Assembly: GCA_009363875.1 (NCBI GenBank) | Contig: CM018685.1 | Location: 58,105,087-58,169,086 of the forward strand | DNA from: Mikania micrantha | Taxonomy: Eukaryota > Streptophyta > Magnoliopsida > Asterales > Asteraceae | Direction: 5' to 3' | DNA: 64,000 nucleotides | Translations under genes and position numbers: made by a program | Notes under the pieces: model-generated | Databases searched by the model: none | Told to the model about the DNA's origin: nothing | What the model saw: only the letters and a program-made list of their open reading frames with translations | Shown: positions 43,317-53,560 of the stretch, piece by piece | Layout of the letters: the number at the start of each line of letters is the position of its first letter | Numbering within the stretch: the stretch's first letter is position 1

Positions 43317-43698
43317 GGAAGTGTTCAAATAATAACTCACTTTTAAAGCGATAACCCAGATAACTTTGTCAAGATGAAGCCAAATCTTGGATATTTTTTT
43401 TGAACATCATTGTAACACATTTAGAACACTATGTTCTTTTATGAGTTTGTGAAAATTCATTACCGTTTAAGATATATCATCGTTGTAAGTTTTTGATTTA
43501 TAGTACTGTAACTGTTTTAGGCCCAAAACTTACAACGATGTAAACTCTCAAATGGTGATGAATTTTCGCAAACTCATAAAAGAACATAGTGTTCTAAATA
43601 TGTTAAAATGATGTTAAAAAAATCCAAGATTTGGCTTCATCTTGGCAAAGTTATCTGGGTTATTGCTTTAAAAGTGGGTTATTATTTGATCCCAATCC
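43317..43698. mobile_element. Foldback MITE 1 in a TA tract
   Basis: Long inverted arms: TCAAATAATAAC(T/C)CACTTTTAAAGC near each end and TAACCCAGATAACTTTG further in. The arms span about 150 bp each with a short centre. The element is bordered by TA repeats (43276-43316 and 43699-43710). No coding capacity. A half-copy of the same family lies at 53440-53560, also beside a TA tract. Confidence 0.82.
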
Positions 43699-43710
43699 TA
43701 TATATATATA

Positions 43711-44102
43711 GGAAAGGGATCATATAATAACCCTCATTAATTGCGGTAACCCATTAACCCTGGCAAAAAACGCTTAAATCGCAAATTTTTTTTTCATGGT
43801 TTTTTTTATACAAAAATAGGGGGGGCTCCTTTTTTAAGCGTTCGCTAATTCACAAGCGTTAAAAAGTTAAACGAAATGTAAGTTTGCGTTACACTGCGAC
43901 ACTTAAATAAATGTTCGCAGTGTAACGCAAACTTACATTTCGTTTAACTTTTTAACGCTTGTGAATTAGCGAACGCTTAAAAAAGGAGCCCCCCTATTTT
44001 TGCATAAAAAAACCATGAAAAAAAAATTTTGCGATTTGAGCGTTTTTTGTCAGGGTTAATGGGTTACCGCAATTAAGGTGGGTTAACAACGGATCCTTAC
44101 CC
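43711..44102. mobile_element. Foldback MITE 2, near-perfect palindrome
   Basis: About 390 bp form an almost complete palindrome: ATTGCGGTAACCCATTAACC and TAACGCAAACTTACATTTCG on the left are mirrored on the right, with a tiny loop near 43905. Flanked by TA tracts (43699-43710 and 44103-44118). It has no coding capacity and could form a long hairpin RNA. Confidence 0.85.
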
Positions 44103-44118
44103 TATATATATATATATA

Positions 44119-45524
44119 GGATTTGGTTCAAATAAGAACACACCATATTTGTGGTAACCTATTAACTCATTTAAGCCAATCATATTCACCCACATCATAG
44201 ATTCCCTTTTGCTTTAATAATGGTATTATGGACTTTTTATTAACCCATTTAAGCCAATCAGATTCACCCACATCATAAAAATATATCCTTTTTCCTTTTT
44301 TTTAAATCAAAGTTTCCCCTTGATTTTTATACACTTATAACTTTTTAATACTATGTTATTTTTTTTATAAAAATTACATCATTAAACTCATTATATTTTT
44401 CTCGTTAATTCCATAAGTCATGCCAATTTTTTTTTGAATTTTTTTCGAGCGTTCGTAATTACACCAACGTAACGAACAATAAATATAATAATTTTCTCTA
44501 GTTTTTTCAAAATCTTTCCATCTTTAAAATGTTTTCGAGCGTTCGTAATTTTCTCTCATTTTTTCGTTTAACATGTTTTTTCGAGCGTTCGTAATTTTCT
44601 CACTTTTTTGTTTAAAATGTTTCAAAATCTCGTTTAACATGTTTTTTTGAGCGTTCGTAATTTTCTCTCATTTTTTCGAGCGTTTGCAATTACACCGAAG
44701 TAAAATCTTTCCATCTTGTTACAAATTATTTTTTATTACAAAAATTAGTTCACTAATATTTTAAAAAATTAAGAACACTTTGAAAAAATCCAGATCCTTA
44801 CATCAGTGTGATTACGAAAACTTTGTAAAAATTCAGCTCGTTACATCATTGTGATTACATAAGTGTAAAAAAATGCATTTCGTTACGTCAGCGTAAAACG
44901 TCGTTGCATCAGTGTAAAACGTCCCTGCATCAGTGCAAATTACGAAAATTTTAAAAAATTTTGACAAAATTATACTTGAATTAAAGATAAAAAAGTGACA
45001 AATTTAATGGTGAAATTTTTATAAAAAATAATAATGTATATAAAAGTTACGAGTGTTTAAAAAATTGGTGGGTAAACTTTTTTAAAAAAGAAATCAAGTA
45101 GACCCCACTAAATGTCAAATCAGTGTAAAAAAATGCATTTCGCTACGTCAGTGTAAAACGTCGTTGCATCAGTGTAAAATGTCGCTGCATCAGTGCAAAT
45201 TACGAAAATTTTAAAAAAATTTTAAAAAATTATACTTGAATTAAAGATAAAAAAGTGACAAATTTAATGGTGAAATTTTTATAAAAAAAATAATAATGTA
45301 TATAAGAGTTATGAGTGTTTAAAAAATTGGGGGGTAAACTTTTTTTAAAAAAGAAATCAAGTACACCACACCAAATGTCAAAAATGCCCTTAAACAAATC
45401 TCATCCACATGTTTTTTCAGATTGAATATGGACCACTCATTTCAAAAGGCTTTATTTTAACAACCAATGAAAATGAGTTAATATGTTACGACACTTGGAT
45501 TGGGTTACCAATGAAACCTTTCCC
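44119..45524. mobile_element. Foldback-like element 3 between TA tracts
   Basis: The outer ends are GGATTTGGTT and the inverse of GGGAAAGGTTTC. A better match lies inside: GTAACCTATTAACTCATTT on the left and the inverse of GTAACATATTAACTCATTT on the right. It is bordered by TA tracts at 44103-44118 and 45525-45535. The interior is AT-rich with repeated CGAGCGTTCGTAATT words (44440-44690) and a direct duplication at 44860-45385. No protein. Confidence 0.65.
44860..45385. repeat. Direct duplication of about 260 bp inside element 3
   Basis: The block starting CAGTGTAAAAAAATGCATTT at about 44861 recurs at about 45121 and is followed through to CACTAAATGTCAAA / CACCAAATGTCAAA. Each unit contains two or three GCATCAGTGTAAAACGTCG words. 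Confidence 0.8.
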
Positions 45525-45535
45525 TATATATATAT

Positions 45536-45937
45536 GGGAGGGTTCCTAAGAAAACTTTAATTTTAGAGAAAACCAAGAAAACTAATCACAATCATTACCA
45601 ATTAAACTTTTTATTCATTTTTTTCTTTTTTACTTCCTTTTATTATAAGATAAGAAATGTAAATAAAGAAAAAAAAAATTAAAATATGTATTTTAAGTTA
45701 TTACATATATGTAACTTGTATGTTACACATATTAATTACATATATGTAACTTTATAAGTTACATATACGTAATTTCGTGATTTACATATTTTTTTTCAAA
45801 ATTTTATTTTTTATTATAACATTTCTAACCTTATAATAAAAAAATATGAAAAAAAATTTTAAAAAATTTATTAGTTAGTATGAGTTTTCTTGGTTTCTCC
45901 AAAATGATGACTTTTCTTACGAACATTCCTCTCTCTC
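45536..45937. mobile_element. Foldback MITE 4 between TA tracts
   Basis: The left end GGGTTCCTAAGAAAACTTT...GAGAAAACCAAGAAAACT is mirrored by the right end, whose inverse contains GTTCGTAAGAAAAGTC and GGAGAAACCAAGAAAACT. TA tracts border both sides (45525-45535 and about 45939-45958). The interior has repeated TTACATATATGTAAC palindromes. No coding capacity. Confidence 0.8.
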
Positions 45938-45958
45938 TATATATATATATATATATAT

Positions 45959-46488
45959 CTACTATATATAATACATACTAAGTTAAACCCCGTGTGTTAC
46001 ACGGATTAATTAAATAAATAAATTTTAAAATTATTTATTTAAAATAGCATATAACATATTTCTAAGTGATGGTTAATGAAAAATTAAAAATATGCTTTAT
46101 GATGTAATCATATTATTTAACAAATGAAATAAAAATAGTATTATTTAACAGATTACCATTCCACTGAGTTCGTGTTAACGGAATCAAAATTTTTAAAACA
46201 AGAAAATTTGCCTTTGTTGGAAGCTATAATCAAGTAACTATTGTGTTTATTAGAGTATGTGTAGTGAGGCGTGAGGAGGAGATTGACCACCCTCCATCAC
46301 TCCCTCAATCCTCACTTTACCACTACACACAGGGGCGTGATCACCCTGTGGTTTACCGATCAAATCCAACGTCTGAAAATTTGCATTCATCAACATCTAT
46401 ATTTTGAATTATGATTAAAATAGATAGCTTTGTGTATAGATTTGAGTAAACATAAGGTTGTGTTTTTTGATCTTCATTTCTTCAGCTC
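45959..46488. other. Intergenic DNA with a possible Helitron 3' end
   Basis: On the minus strand about 45973-46003 reads CCGTGTAACACACGGGG followed by TTTAACTTAG, a Helitron-like hairpin with a degenerate CTAG end. At 46258-46340 TGTGTAGTGAGG and CCACTACACA form a short inverted repeat. No coding region is seen. Confidence 0.4.
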
Positions 46489-46491
46489 CAA

Positions 46492-46966
46492 TACTACAAG
46501 GAAAGCCACCTATAGCGATGACAAAAGTCGTCGCAATAGCCCAGAAAAATCGTCGCTATAGGTAAACTCGAAACCGATGCGCGCATTAATTGTACCGACA
46601 AAAAGTACTTTTGTCTTCTTCCTAACCTATAGCGACGACATGTAGTCGCTATAGGTAAAAATTTTTTTTTTTGATTTTTTAACCGTTTTAAATCTGTTAA
46701 AAAGAAATAAAAAATTTAATATATTCCGGCTATAGCGACGACATTTTGTCACTATAGAAATATCCCAGAACCGCCAATATTTCGGTCAAACGCGCCTTTT
46801 TCACCATGAGCTATAGCGACGACATGTGGTCGCTATAGATTAAAAAGTCTGAAAAAGTACTTTTAAGCTATAGCGACGACATGTCGTCGCTATAGCTCAC
46901 CCTATAGGAACGACAACGTATCGTCGCTACAGCCTTTGTCCCATTAGTTACCTTTTTCTTGTAGTG
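46492..46966. mobile_element. Non-autonomous CACTA element, 475 bp
   Basis: The ends are TACTACAAGGAAA (left) and the inverse of CACTACAAGAAAAAGG (right), flanked by CAA on both sides (46489-46491 and 46967-46969), the 3-bp duplication of CACTA elements. The interior holds at least four subterminal repeats built on CTATAGCGACGACATG with inverted GTCGCTATAG, so each is itself a palindrome. No transposase. The first base of the left end has changed from C to T. Confidence 0.85.
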
Positions 46967-47130
46967 CAAGAACTCAGGGATTGGATAGGTATTTCACTTG
47001 ATTGACATCAGTACATAGGCTATTCACTCACTATTGCTTGTAAAAGCTTGTAGTATGCAACTGATGTGGTTCTGTGAAGAATGTTTTGGTGGTATTGGTT
47101 CAACAGAATGCATGAAGTTGGATAGATCAT

Positions 47131-47262
47131 GTACCCAAGTCAATTTCTTTTAAAATTTTCAAATGGCCCAAGGTGTGTGGAATACTTCCACCAAACGGAT
47201 TTTCTTTCCCGGTAAACACTTCCATTGATTTAAGATTCCCCACGAAAGGTGTGATTTTCCAC
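47131..47262 (-). pseudogene. LRR receptor kinase scrap (two LRRs)
   Basis: The minus strand reads FVGNLKSMEVFTGKENPFGG then SIPHTLGHLKILKEIDL. It matches RLK-B at about 41428-41565, two LRR modules, and nothing more of the gene is present on either side. It is a dead fragment of the RLK family. Confidence 0.8.
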
Positions 47263-47918
47263 CATTGATCCTGTGCAATTTTGTCAAAAAGAAAGAAAGA
47301 AAAAGAATGTATCATCATGGCATACCCATTTTTTATGGTGGAAGCATCCGCTTATTTTGAAGAAAAAAAATTAGTTATTTATATATGTCTTGTTCGTGTT
47401 GAACTAATCTTGTAATATTAAATAGTTAGGGTGTTAAAGTAGAAAGTTTGTTTTAAATTGTTTTGTTTTAGTTAAGTTTTTAGAGTTTGAGATTAGATTA
47501 GATTTAATTTGTTTTAGTAAGCTTGAAAACAGGAATTGAATTGGTTCATGATTTTTTTTTGTTTTAGTATAAATAGGGTAAAGTCTATAGGTTAAATTGT
47601 ACCAAAGTTATTATTCAATAAAATATCGCGGGCTACCAATTCGACGTCTTCAATCAAAGCTCCTCATGCTACAAACCTATCATATACAAGTTGCAGACAC
47701 AAGCAGCATATATATGTTCTTTTGATGAAAAAATCATGAATTATTTATTGCATTGAAGAATTAGTATTAGTAAAAATTAAAAAATGGCAATTCTTTCACT
47801 CAGGTTCATCAATACAACTCTGGTTTGTCCTCCCACACAATTTAAGAGCATGAAGCATGTTTTGTGTGCCAGACAAAAGTGTGAGCTAAGGTTGAGAAAA
47901 AACGTTCTAGATGGAAAC
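47263..47918. other. Intergenic, possibly an LTR piece
   Basis: There is a TATA-like TATAAATAGGG (about 47570) followed 70 bp later by ATTCAATAAAAT, arranged as in many short LTRs. A repeat partner or primer-binding site is not visible. No coding region is seen. Confidence 0.3.
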
Positions 47919-47936
47919 GAAATTACATAGAGTAAA

Positions 47937-48327
47937 CCTTCAAGGAATGAGTGTAGTGGTCAGAAGAGAGGAGAGACAACTTATAGGTCTTAAATTCAAT
48001 CCTCACTTGGAGCAATTTTCCTTGGAGGCCCCTACCAGATTGCTTGCGGCCGCGCTTGACCTGTTTCTCGCAGTTAGTTGGGAATTGGGGGACCCGAGCA
48101 TAGGCGAAGCTCTTCAAGGGCGGGCCCTCTCTATTTCCGTCCGTAATGTTGATTTTTTGGCCGAGATGTTATTTTTGGTTAAAAATTGTTGTTTCGCCCC
48201 ACTTTGCTTCAGATAATTAACATGAATTCTAGGTCCCGTAAATTTTGGCCCCCTCTCTATACGTTCAAGCTCTATCACTGGACCCGAGGGTTTACCACGC
48301 ATGTGGGTTTCAATGGTTATCCAAAAA
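47937..48327 (+). repeat. SINE with 18-bp target-site duplication
   Basis: It is flanked by a perfect GAAATTACATAGAGTAAA (47919-47936 and 48328-48345). It contains TAGTGGTCAGAAG (A-box-like), GGTCTTAAATTCAATCC (B-box-like) and a short A-rich end. Without the insertion at 48099-48280 it would be about 200 bp, like its relatives at 38560 and 58507. The 101-codon frame across it is not protein-like. Confidence 0.88.
48099..48280. mobile_element. Small hAT-type MITE nested in the SINE, 182 bp
   Basis: The 8-bp GACCCGAG occurs on both sides (48091-48098 and 48281-48288). The other SINE copies show the site uninterrupted. The ends start CATAGGCGAAGCTC and, inverted, CAGTGATAGAGCTT, a weak terminal repeat. 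No coding capacity. Confidence 0.75.
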
Positions 48328-48345
48328 GAAATTACATAGAGTAAA

Positions 48346-48780
48346 GTTGCAATAAAAAAAAAAACATCCAAACAAAGACCACCATAGATTAAAAAGTCGA
48401 AATTGTGAAAGCATTGATAAGCACATATCATTACATCTTAGAGGGATGTCACATGTTTATATGATGATCATATTGTCAATCACAATGAGTTTAACCATTC
48501 TGTATCCGAAGGGAACTGAAACCTTAAATTATAATTACCCCCATCAACAGGTAAACACTCAAGAAATCAATGATGTAGTTTAAATAAACTCTAAGTAATC
48601 AAGAACAAAAGCTTACTAAGCTGATTTATTTGGAGATTGCGCAGATCCATTAATGTGGCCAGTGAAGAAGATCAGAAAATCAATATTAGAAAGGTGAAAA
48701 CAGGTTTGTGATCGGTGGGTTAATAACTATTGAGAATAGACACAAAAATCAATTGATGATTATCAGATTACCTATTACAA
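48346..48780. other. Intergenic, nothing recognised
   Basis: I see no coding region, repeat structure or element end in this stretch. Confidence 0.5.
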
Positions 48781-49080
48781 ATACACCCTCAATACGGGCC
48801 GTACTGCCCAGTACGGCCCGTCTCATTCCTTTGTCAGACATTCCTTTGACATCCTATGACAATGATTGGCAGCAAGACGGGCCGCACTAGTCAGTACGGC
48901 TCGTCTCATTCATCGTACAGACATTCCCTGACCTCATAGGACAATGATTCGAAGCAAGACGGCACGTATTAACCTATACGACCCGTCTTGCGTTTTCACC
49001 CCTGACATTGCTAACATTCTAAGACAATGATTGGAATCAAGACGGGACGTACAGACCTGTATGGACCGTCTTGAGTAACT
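48781..49080. repeat. Tandem palindromic repeats, about 85-bp unit
   Basis: Three to four diverged units are each built from a near-palindrome of the form ACGGGCCGTAC-tg-cc-AGTACGGCCCGT, plus a spacer containing CAGACATTCC and GACAATGATTGG. Related palindromes recur at 50695-50890 beyond the OTU-like gene, so the two groups may be the ends of one transposon. Confidence 0.8.
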
Positions 49081-49165
49081 TTGAAATTTCTATATAAACA
49101 TCGATCGTTTTAAACAAACGTATCAATTTTTGAAGATTTCTAACACTAAATTCAAATTTCTAACG

Positions 49166-50197
49166 ATGTCGTTCTGGGATGTAAGTTTTTTCAACGATTA
49201 CGTGCCATATTTGAATGAAGAGCCTCATGTTGAGTATTCATACAACATGATAGATCTGAATGCTATCATGCTGATATCGGTTTTGAAAGTCAAACATCGT
49301 ATGCACAACAAAACGATTATAGGTTCATGTATTCGGACAGTAAACAAAGTAACCCGGAGGCGACTTTGGAAGAAAAGTCGGCCGATTAACACATTAACTG
49401 GGAAACAAACGAGGTACCCCTTAACTGAAACATAGATGTTTATGAATGTATATAATGATTATTAGTTATGTTATTTATTATTTTTATATGTCAGGAATTT
49501 ATGCTCGAAGAAGCGCTGGTAGGGTGGGAGAAAAGTAGAGCACTAGACAACGGTTACATTGCACTCAAAAGAAGAATGAAGAAATCAAATACATCCTTCC
49601 TATAATTCAACCTTACGTGATAAACATACAAGATATCGAGCCAGATGGTAACTATGGTTTTCGTTTTCTAGCCATGAGTTTAGGATTCCATGAAAATCAA
49701 TGGGCCTTTATTCGACAACTCTTGCAAGAATTGGATATCCACGCAGATTGTACAGATGTGTGTTTAACTCCTACGACTCAGGATCTTATGATGTACTACG
49801 TAACTCAATAAATTGGCAACAGATTGCACCTGCTCCTAGCCAACATTGGATGCTTATGCCTCATACAGGCTTACTAATTGCTCAAAGATCTGGTGTAATC
49901 GTTCACCTTATCAGCAATCGAGGTGCTCAAACCATTTTCCCTATGTGGATATATGCGAATAGTTTAATGCAACATATATAATGTCGTATCCGTAGTTCAT
50001 TTTGGCGTCCATTTCACTAATGTTACATTACAAAGAGATTATCCAATGCCAACGGTAAATCCCAAATGGAAATGTTACCGAAATGATACCGCATCCGAGG
50101 CACTCGAGGCATTGTTGTACCGTATAGCGGCACAGACTGATGAGCTTATACAGGATAGTCGTCGTCGGGATCCACGGGAGACACGCATCAAGTGAAG
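49166..50197 (+). pseudogene. Degenerate OTU-like cysteine protease gene, transposon-associated
   Basis: The start region MSFWDVSFFNDYVPYL is followed by a possible 81-bp intron (49414-49494, GTACCCC...TGTCAG). The OTU domain then appears in pieces: IEPDGNYGFRFLAMSLGF and NQWAFIRQLLQEL (49630-49730). After a frame change come WQQIAPAPSQHWMLMPHTGL and VHLISNRGAQTIFPMW, to about 49955. A further frame gives VHFTNVTLQRDYPMP and ends at TGA 50197. OTU enzymes use Cys in DGNCGFR and a late His. Here Cys is replaced by Tyr and the frame is broken at least twice. OTU domains are known as passengers in some plant Mutator-like elements. No transposase is seen, so element type is uncertain. Confidence 0.72.
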
Positions 50198-50694
50198 GCT
50201 CAATTGGCTAGAGGATCTTGTCTGGTAGACGATCGGCGCCGTGTCGGAGCGTGCACGACGGGACGGGATACAACTTTCACCGTTACCGAAGCCACAAGTC
50301 TACCCAAACGACGGATCGTCCGCTGGACAATCCGGAGGTACATAGTTTAGTTTATCTTTTTGTATTTTGTTTTCTTGTATGTAAAACTCATGTTGTGTGT
50401 GTGTGTATCGATCTTTATTTGTATTGTTTCCGGTTGTATTTTGTTTTTTTCATAATTACGCGACAAACTTATAACGTTTAAATTAAATTAACATAAACAA
50501 ACTAATTATAAAATAAAAGATTTAGTTTGAACACGTAAATAATTAATATCGTTTAAAATAATAACGTAACAAACTTATAACGTTTAAAATTAACATAATA
50601 GACGTATATCGTTTAAAATTTAATATAATAGACGTATATCGTTAAAAATTAACAAAATACATATATTAAATTTAAATAAAATAATTAGTTTATG
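50198..50694. other. 3' region of the OTU-like unit
   Basis: The sequence up to about 50345 keeps a fairly balanced base composition and could be former 3' coding sequence. From 50350 it is AT-rich, with TAACGTTTAAA and ACGTATATCGTTTAAA words repeated several times (50480-50660). No recognisable domain. Confidence 0.4.
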
Positions 50695-50890
50695 TACAGC
50701 CCGTACTGCCCTGTACGGGCCGTATAAGGTTAGTTCACACCGGTTGAGACTCAAATTGGCTTGTAAAAATAAGTCAAGCTGTCCACAGAATCTGCATTGA
50801 ATCTAAGACATTCTTCTGTAATGTTTGTCTGTACCATACACGGGCCGTGCTGACCAGTACGGAGCGTACTGACCAGTACAGACCGTATAG
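50695..50890. repeat. Palindromic repeats related to 48781-49080
   Basis: CAGCCCGTAC-tgccct-GTACGGGC at about 50698, and then GGGCCGTGCTGACCAGTACG with a second TGACCAGTACAG unit at 50840-50890, are of the same kind as the left array. Confidence 0.7.
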
Positions 50891-50957
50891 GTTCGCTGGA
50901 GTGTTAAAATAAAAAAGTGGAGTGTCCAAATAAAATCTTCCTAAGCAAATACATTTA

Positions 50958-52197
50958 AGGCTTGCCATTTAAATCCGTTAATGATTTATTTAAACGTGAA
51001 AATAGGAATTATTTATTAAATTATCTTTAATTAAAACGTGTCATGTGTCCTAAATCATTTTAAATTAAATGTGGTATTGGCCTGTGGCAACATAAAGGGG
51101 AAATTTGTTATGGTATTGAAACATAAGTTTAGGTTTTAATAAAAGGAATTAGATTTGTAAGAAATGTGAGAAATATTGTAAGATTGATAAGTGTCATTTT
51201 TCTAATTTTTTGAAAACGGTATTTTGGTCATTATGTTTAGTGTTTCATATCATTGTGTAATATGTCGTTATTATTGTGTTTATGCATGCAGAATTGTGTG
51301 TGTGTATGTATGCTGATCGTGTGTATGTGTCTGCAGAATTGTACGTTGTGTATGCAGAATTATGCATGTATATGTGCACTTAGTTGTATGTATCTATGCA
51401 AATGCAAGTATTTATGTAGTTTTTTGTTTCTATATATGCAATATTGTTTCTAAGTACTAGATTTTTTCTATGCAAAATTTTATATGCAGATTTTTTTAAT
51501 ACATTAACACATTAAACTTACTTTATTTACAAATAAGCATATCTAAATTATTGTTATTTTGATCAGACGAACCTTTTGAGGTCGGAATGTGGTTATAAGA
51601 AAATTGTTGGTTTAGATTAACATGATGAGTCAATAATATACATGAATGGAAAAGTATGCATGCATCAAAAGAGATGGGATCTTTAAAATATTGGTTTTAA
51701 AAGATGCTTAAAGGCATTTTGGTACCCAAACTACAACAAAAAAAAAAACTATATATACAACAAAAACTACAAGTTTTTCATCAAGTGAACCATTAATAAT
51801 CCATTATTCTTTGGGGTCATTTTACATACCAGCCTCTTCCAAACCCTAATTTTGACCAAAATATCCGAAAATTCGGATACCCGGAAGTTTGGATATCCGA
51901 AGGTTTGGATATCCGGAAATTCGGATTCGGATATCAATTTTGAAAATTTTCGGATAGTTACGATATCCGAACTATCCGAAATAGTTATTTTTCTGGATAG
52001 TTTTTCGGATATTCGGATATTTTTTTGGATATTTAGGATATCAAATAATTTTTAGGATATTTAGATAAATTTTCGGATATTTTTTGGATATTTTTCGGAT
52101 ATTCGGATATTAAAAATATATTTTTTTAAAATTTTTAATTTTTTTTCCTAATATCGGATATCCGAACCCGGAACACCGGATATTGGAATTTGAACTC
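50958..52197. repeat. Repeated segment, copy 2 (pair of 19463-21065)
   Basis: It has the same order of blocks as copy 1: GCTTGCCATTTAAATCCG start, TATGCAG-rich middle, TTCGGATAT array at 51862-52165. It lacks the Helitron and thus preserves its empty site near 51255. No coding region. Confidence 0.72.
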
Positions 52198-52204
52198 CTT
52201 TCAC

Positions 52205-52400
52205 TTACATATGCCACATGATATGGTCCATGTGTGTTCACATGATCATTCAATTATCAATTCGCGTGAAATCGACGACAGTTAATCACTAATTTCATTG
52301 TTATCATGAATTTTCTTATAATGAAATTTGCCCAGATCTCAATGTTTTCTTCAGGTTCGAAGTCGTTTTCTCCCTGTTCACAATTTTTTTTCGAACGACA
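52205..52400 (+). repeat. Paralogue of the segment at 4780-4975
   Basis: CATGATATGGTCCATGTG through TTTTCTCCCTGTTCAC matches 4780-4975 closely. It directly follows repeated-segment copy 2. Confidence 0.7.
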
Positions 52401-53163
52401 AGTAGTGCCTCAAAAATTATTATATATACATTTATAAAACGATATCATTACGAGTGAATAGTAATAATAATTAAATAATAATAAACAATATCATTAAACT
52501 CAAATAAAACGGCGTAATTTATTATAATAATAATAGTTAAATAATAATTATTATTATATATTATACTATAATTATTATTATTATATATTATACTATATAT
52601 TAAATAATAATTATTATTATAAATAATAATTTATTATAGTTAAATAATAATTATTATTATATATTATACTATATATTAAAATGCATTACAAAGGAATAGT
52701 AATTATATTAATATTATATTGAATAATAAATTTTATATATATGTATATAATATCGAGTGGATATATATATAATAATGAGTGGGCCCTGATACTTATATTA
52801 TATATATTATTATATATTATATATAATATTATTTAGATGCCTGATACATGTATTAATGTTTTAAAATTTTCAACTTAAATCATCAAAAGTTTTTTTAACT
52901 TTGAAAAGTAGTAAACAACGATAAAAAGTATTAAATTTGAAAGATTTGTTTATAGATTTGTGAGTAATTTTTTTATTAATTTTATAACATATTTGTGAGG
53001 TTTTTGTATGATTTTATGTTTTTAAGAAAAATTTGTATAGAGTTCGTGATTAAATATTTGATTTTGCTATGTAATTTATGCTTTTGCAAATGATATGTAT
53101 AGTATCCGCTTTCGGGAGTGTAATATGATAACCCGCCGCAACGCGCGGAGGGAATAAACCTAG
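52401..53163 (+). mobile_element. AT-rich Helitron-like element, 3' end clear
   Basis: It ends with CCGCCGCAACGCGCGG, a hairpin, then AATAAACCTAG before T, the classic Helitron terminus (53133-53163). The interior is almost pure AT with ATTATTAT/TATAATA runs and no coding capacity. The 5' end is not certain; the left limit given is where paralogous flank homology stops. Confidence 0.6.
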
Positions 53164-53380
53164 TTTATATTATTGGGTATCACCTAATAACATTAATGTA
53201 CATTCTACGCTTGTAAAAATTCTTAAAACTAATCCCATATTACAAATGTTTCAAATTTTAAGTTCTTCCATCTAGCCTCCTTTCTCATGTTCTTGCCAAC
53301 ACCCCCATTTTTTAAACATTTGATCATATTTTAATTTTTTAAACATTTGATCGTATTTTATAACTATATTTGGTTATAAA

Positions 53381-53382
<2 letters not shown>

Positions 53383-53411
<29 letters not shown>

Positions 53412-53560
53412 CATAAATGTAAATGCATATGGTAAACTAGGGGAAGGTTAAAAATATAACCCACTAAATGCGCGCTAATCCAAATAACTTTGGCAAGATG
53501 AACCCGAATCTTGAATTTTTTGTTTTAAACATCATTGTAACACATTTTGAATTTACAACG
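53383..53560. repeat. CA/TA microsatellite and half-copy of MITE 1
   Basis: A (CA)n(TA)n run at about 53383-53415 is followed by CCAAATAACTTTGGCAAGATGA and AACATCATTGTAACACAT, which match one arm of the foldback element at 43317-43698. The other arm is missing. Confidence 0.68.

Noticed and set aside
43711..44102. miRNA precursor
   Set aside because: The long palindrome is better explained as a foldback transposon. Hairpin potential alone does not show a miRNA.
47911..48216. 101-codon plus frame as a gene
   Set aside because: It spans a SINE and the MITE inside it; there is no protein character.
50218..50481. 87-codon plus frame after the OTU-like gene as a separate gene
   Set aside because: No recognisable motif, and its second half is hydrophobic low-complexity from AT/GT-rich DNA.
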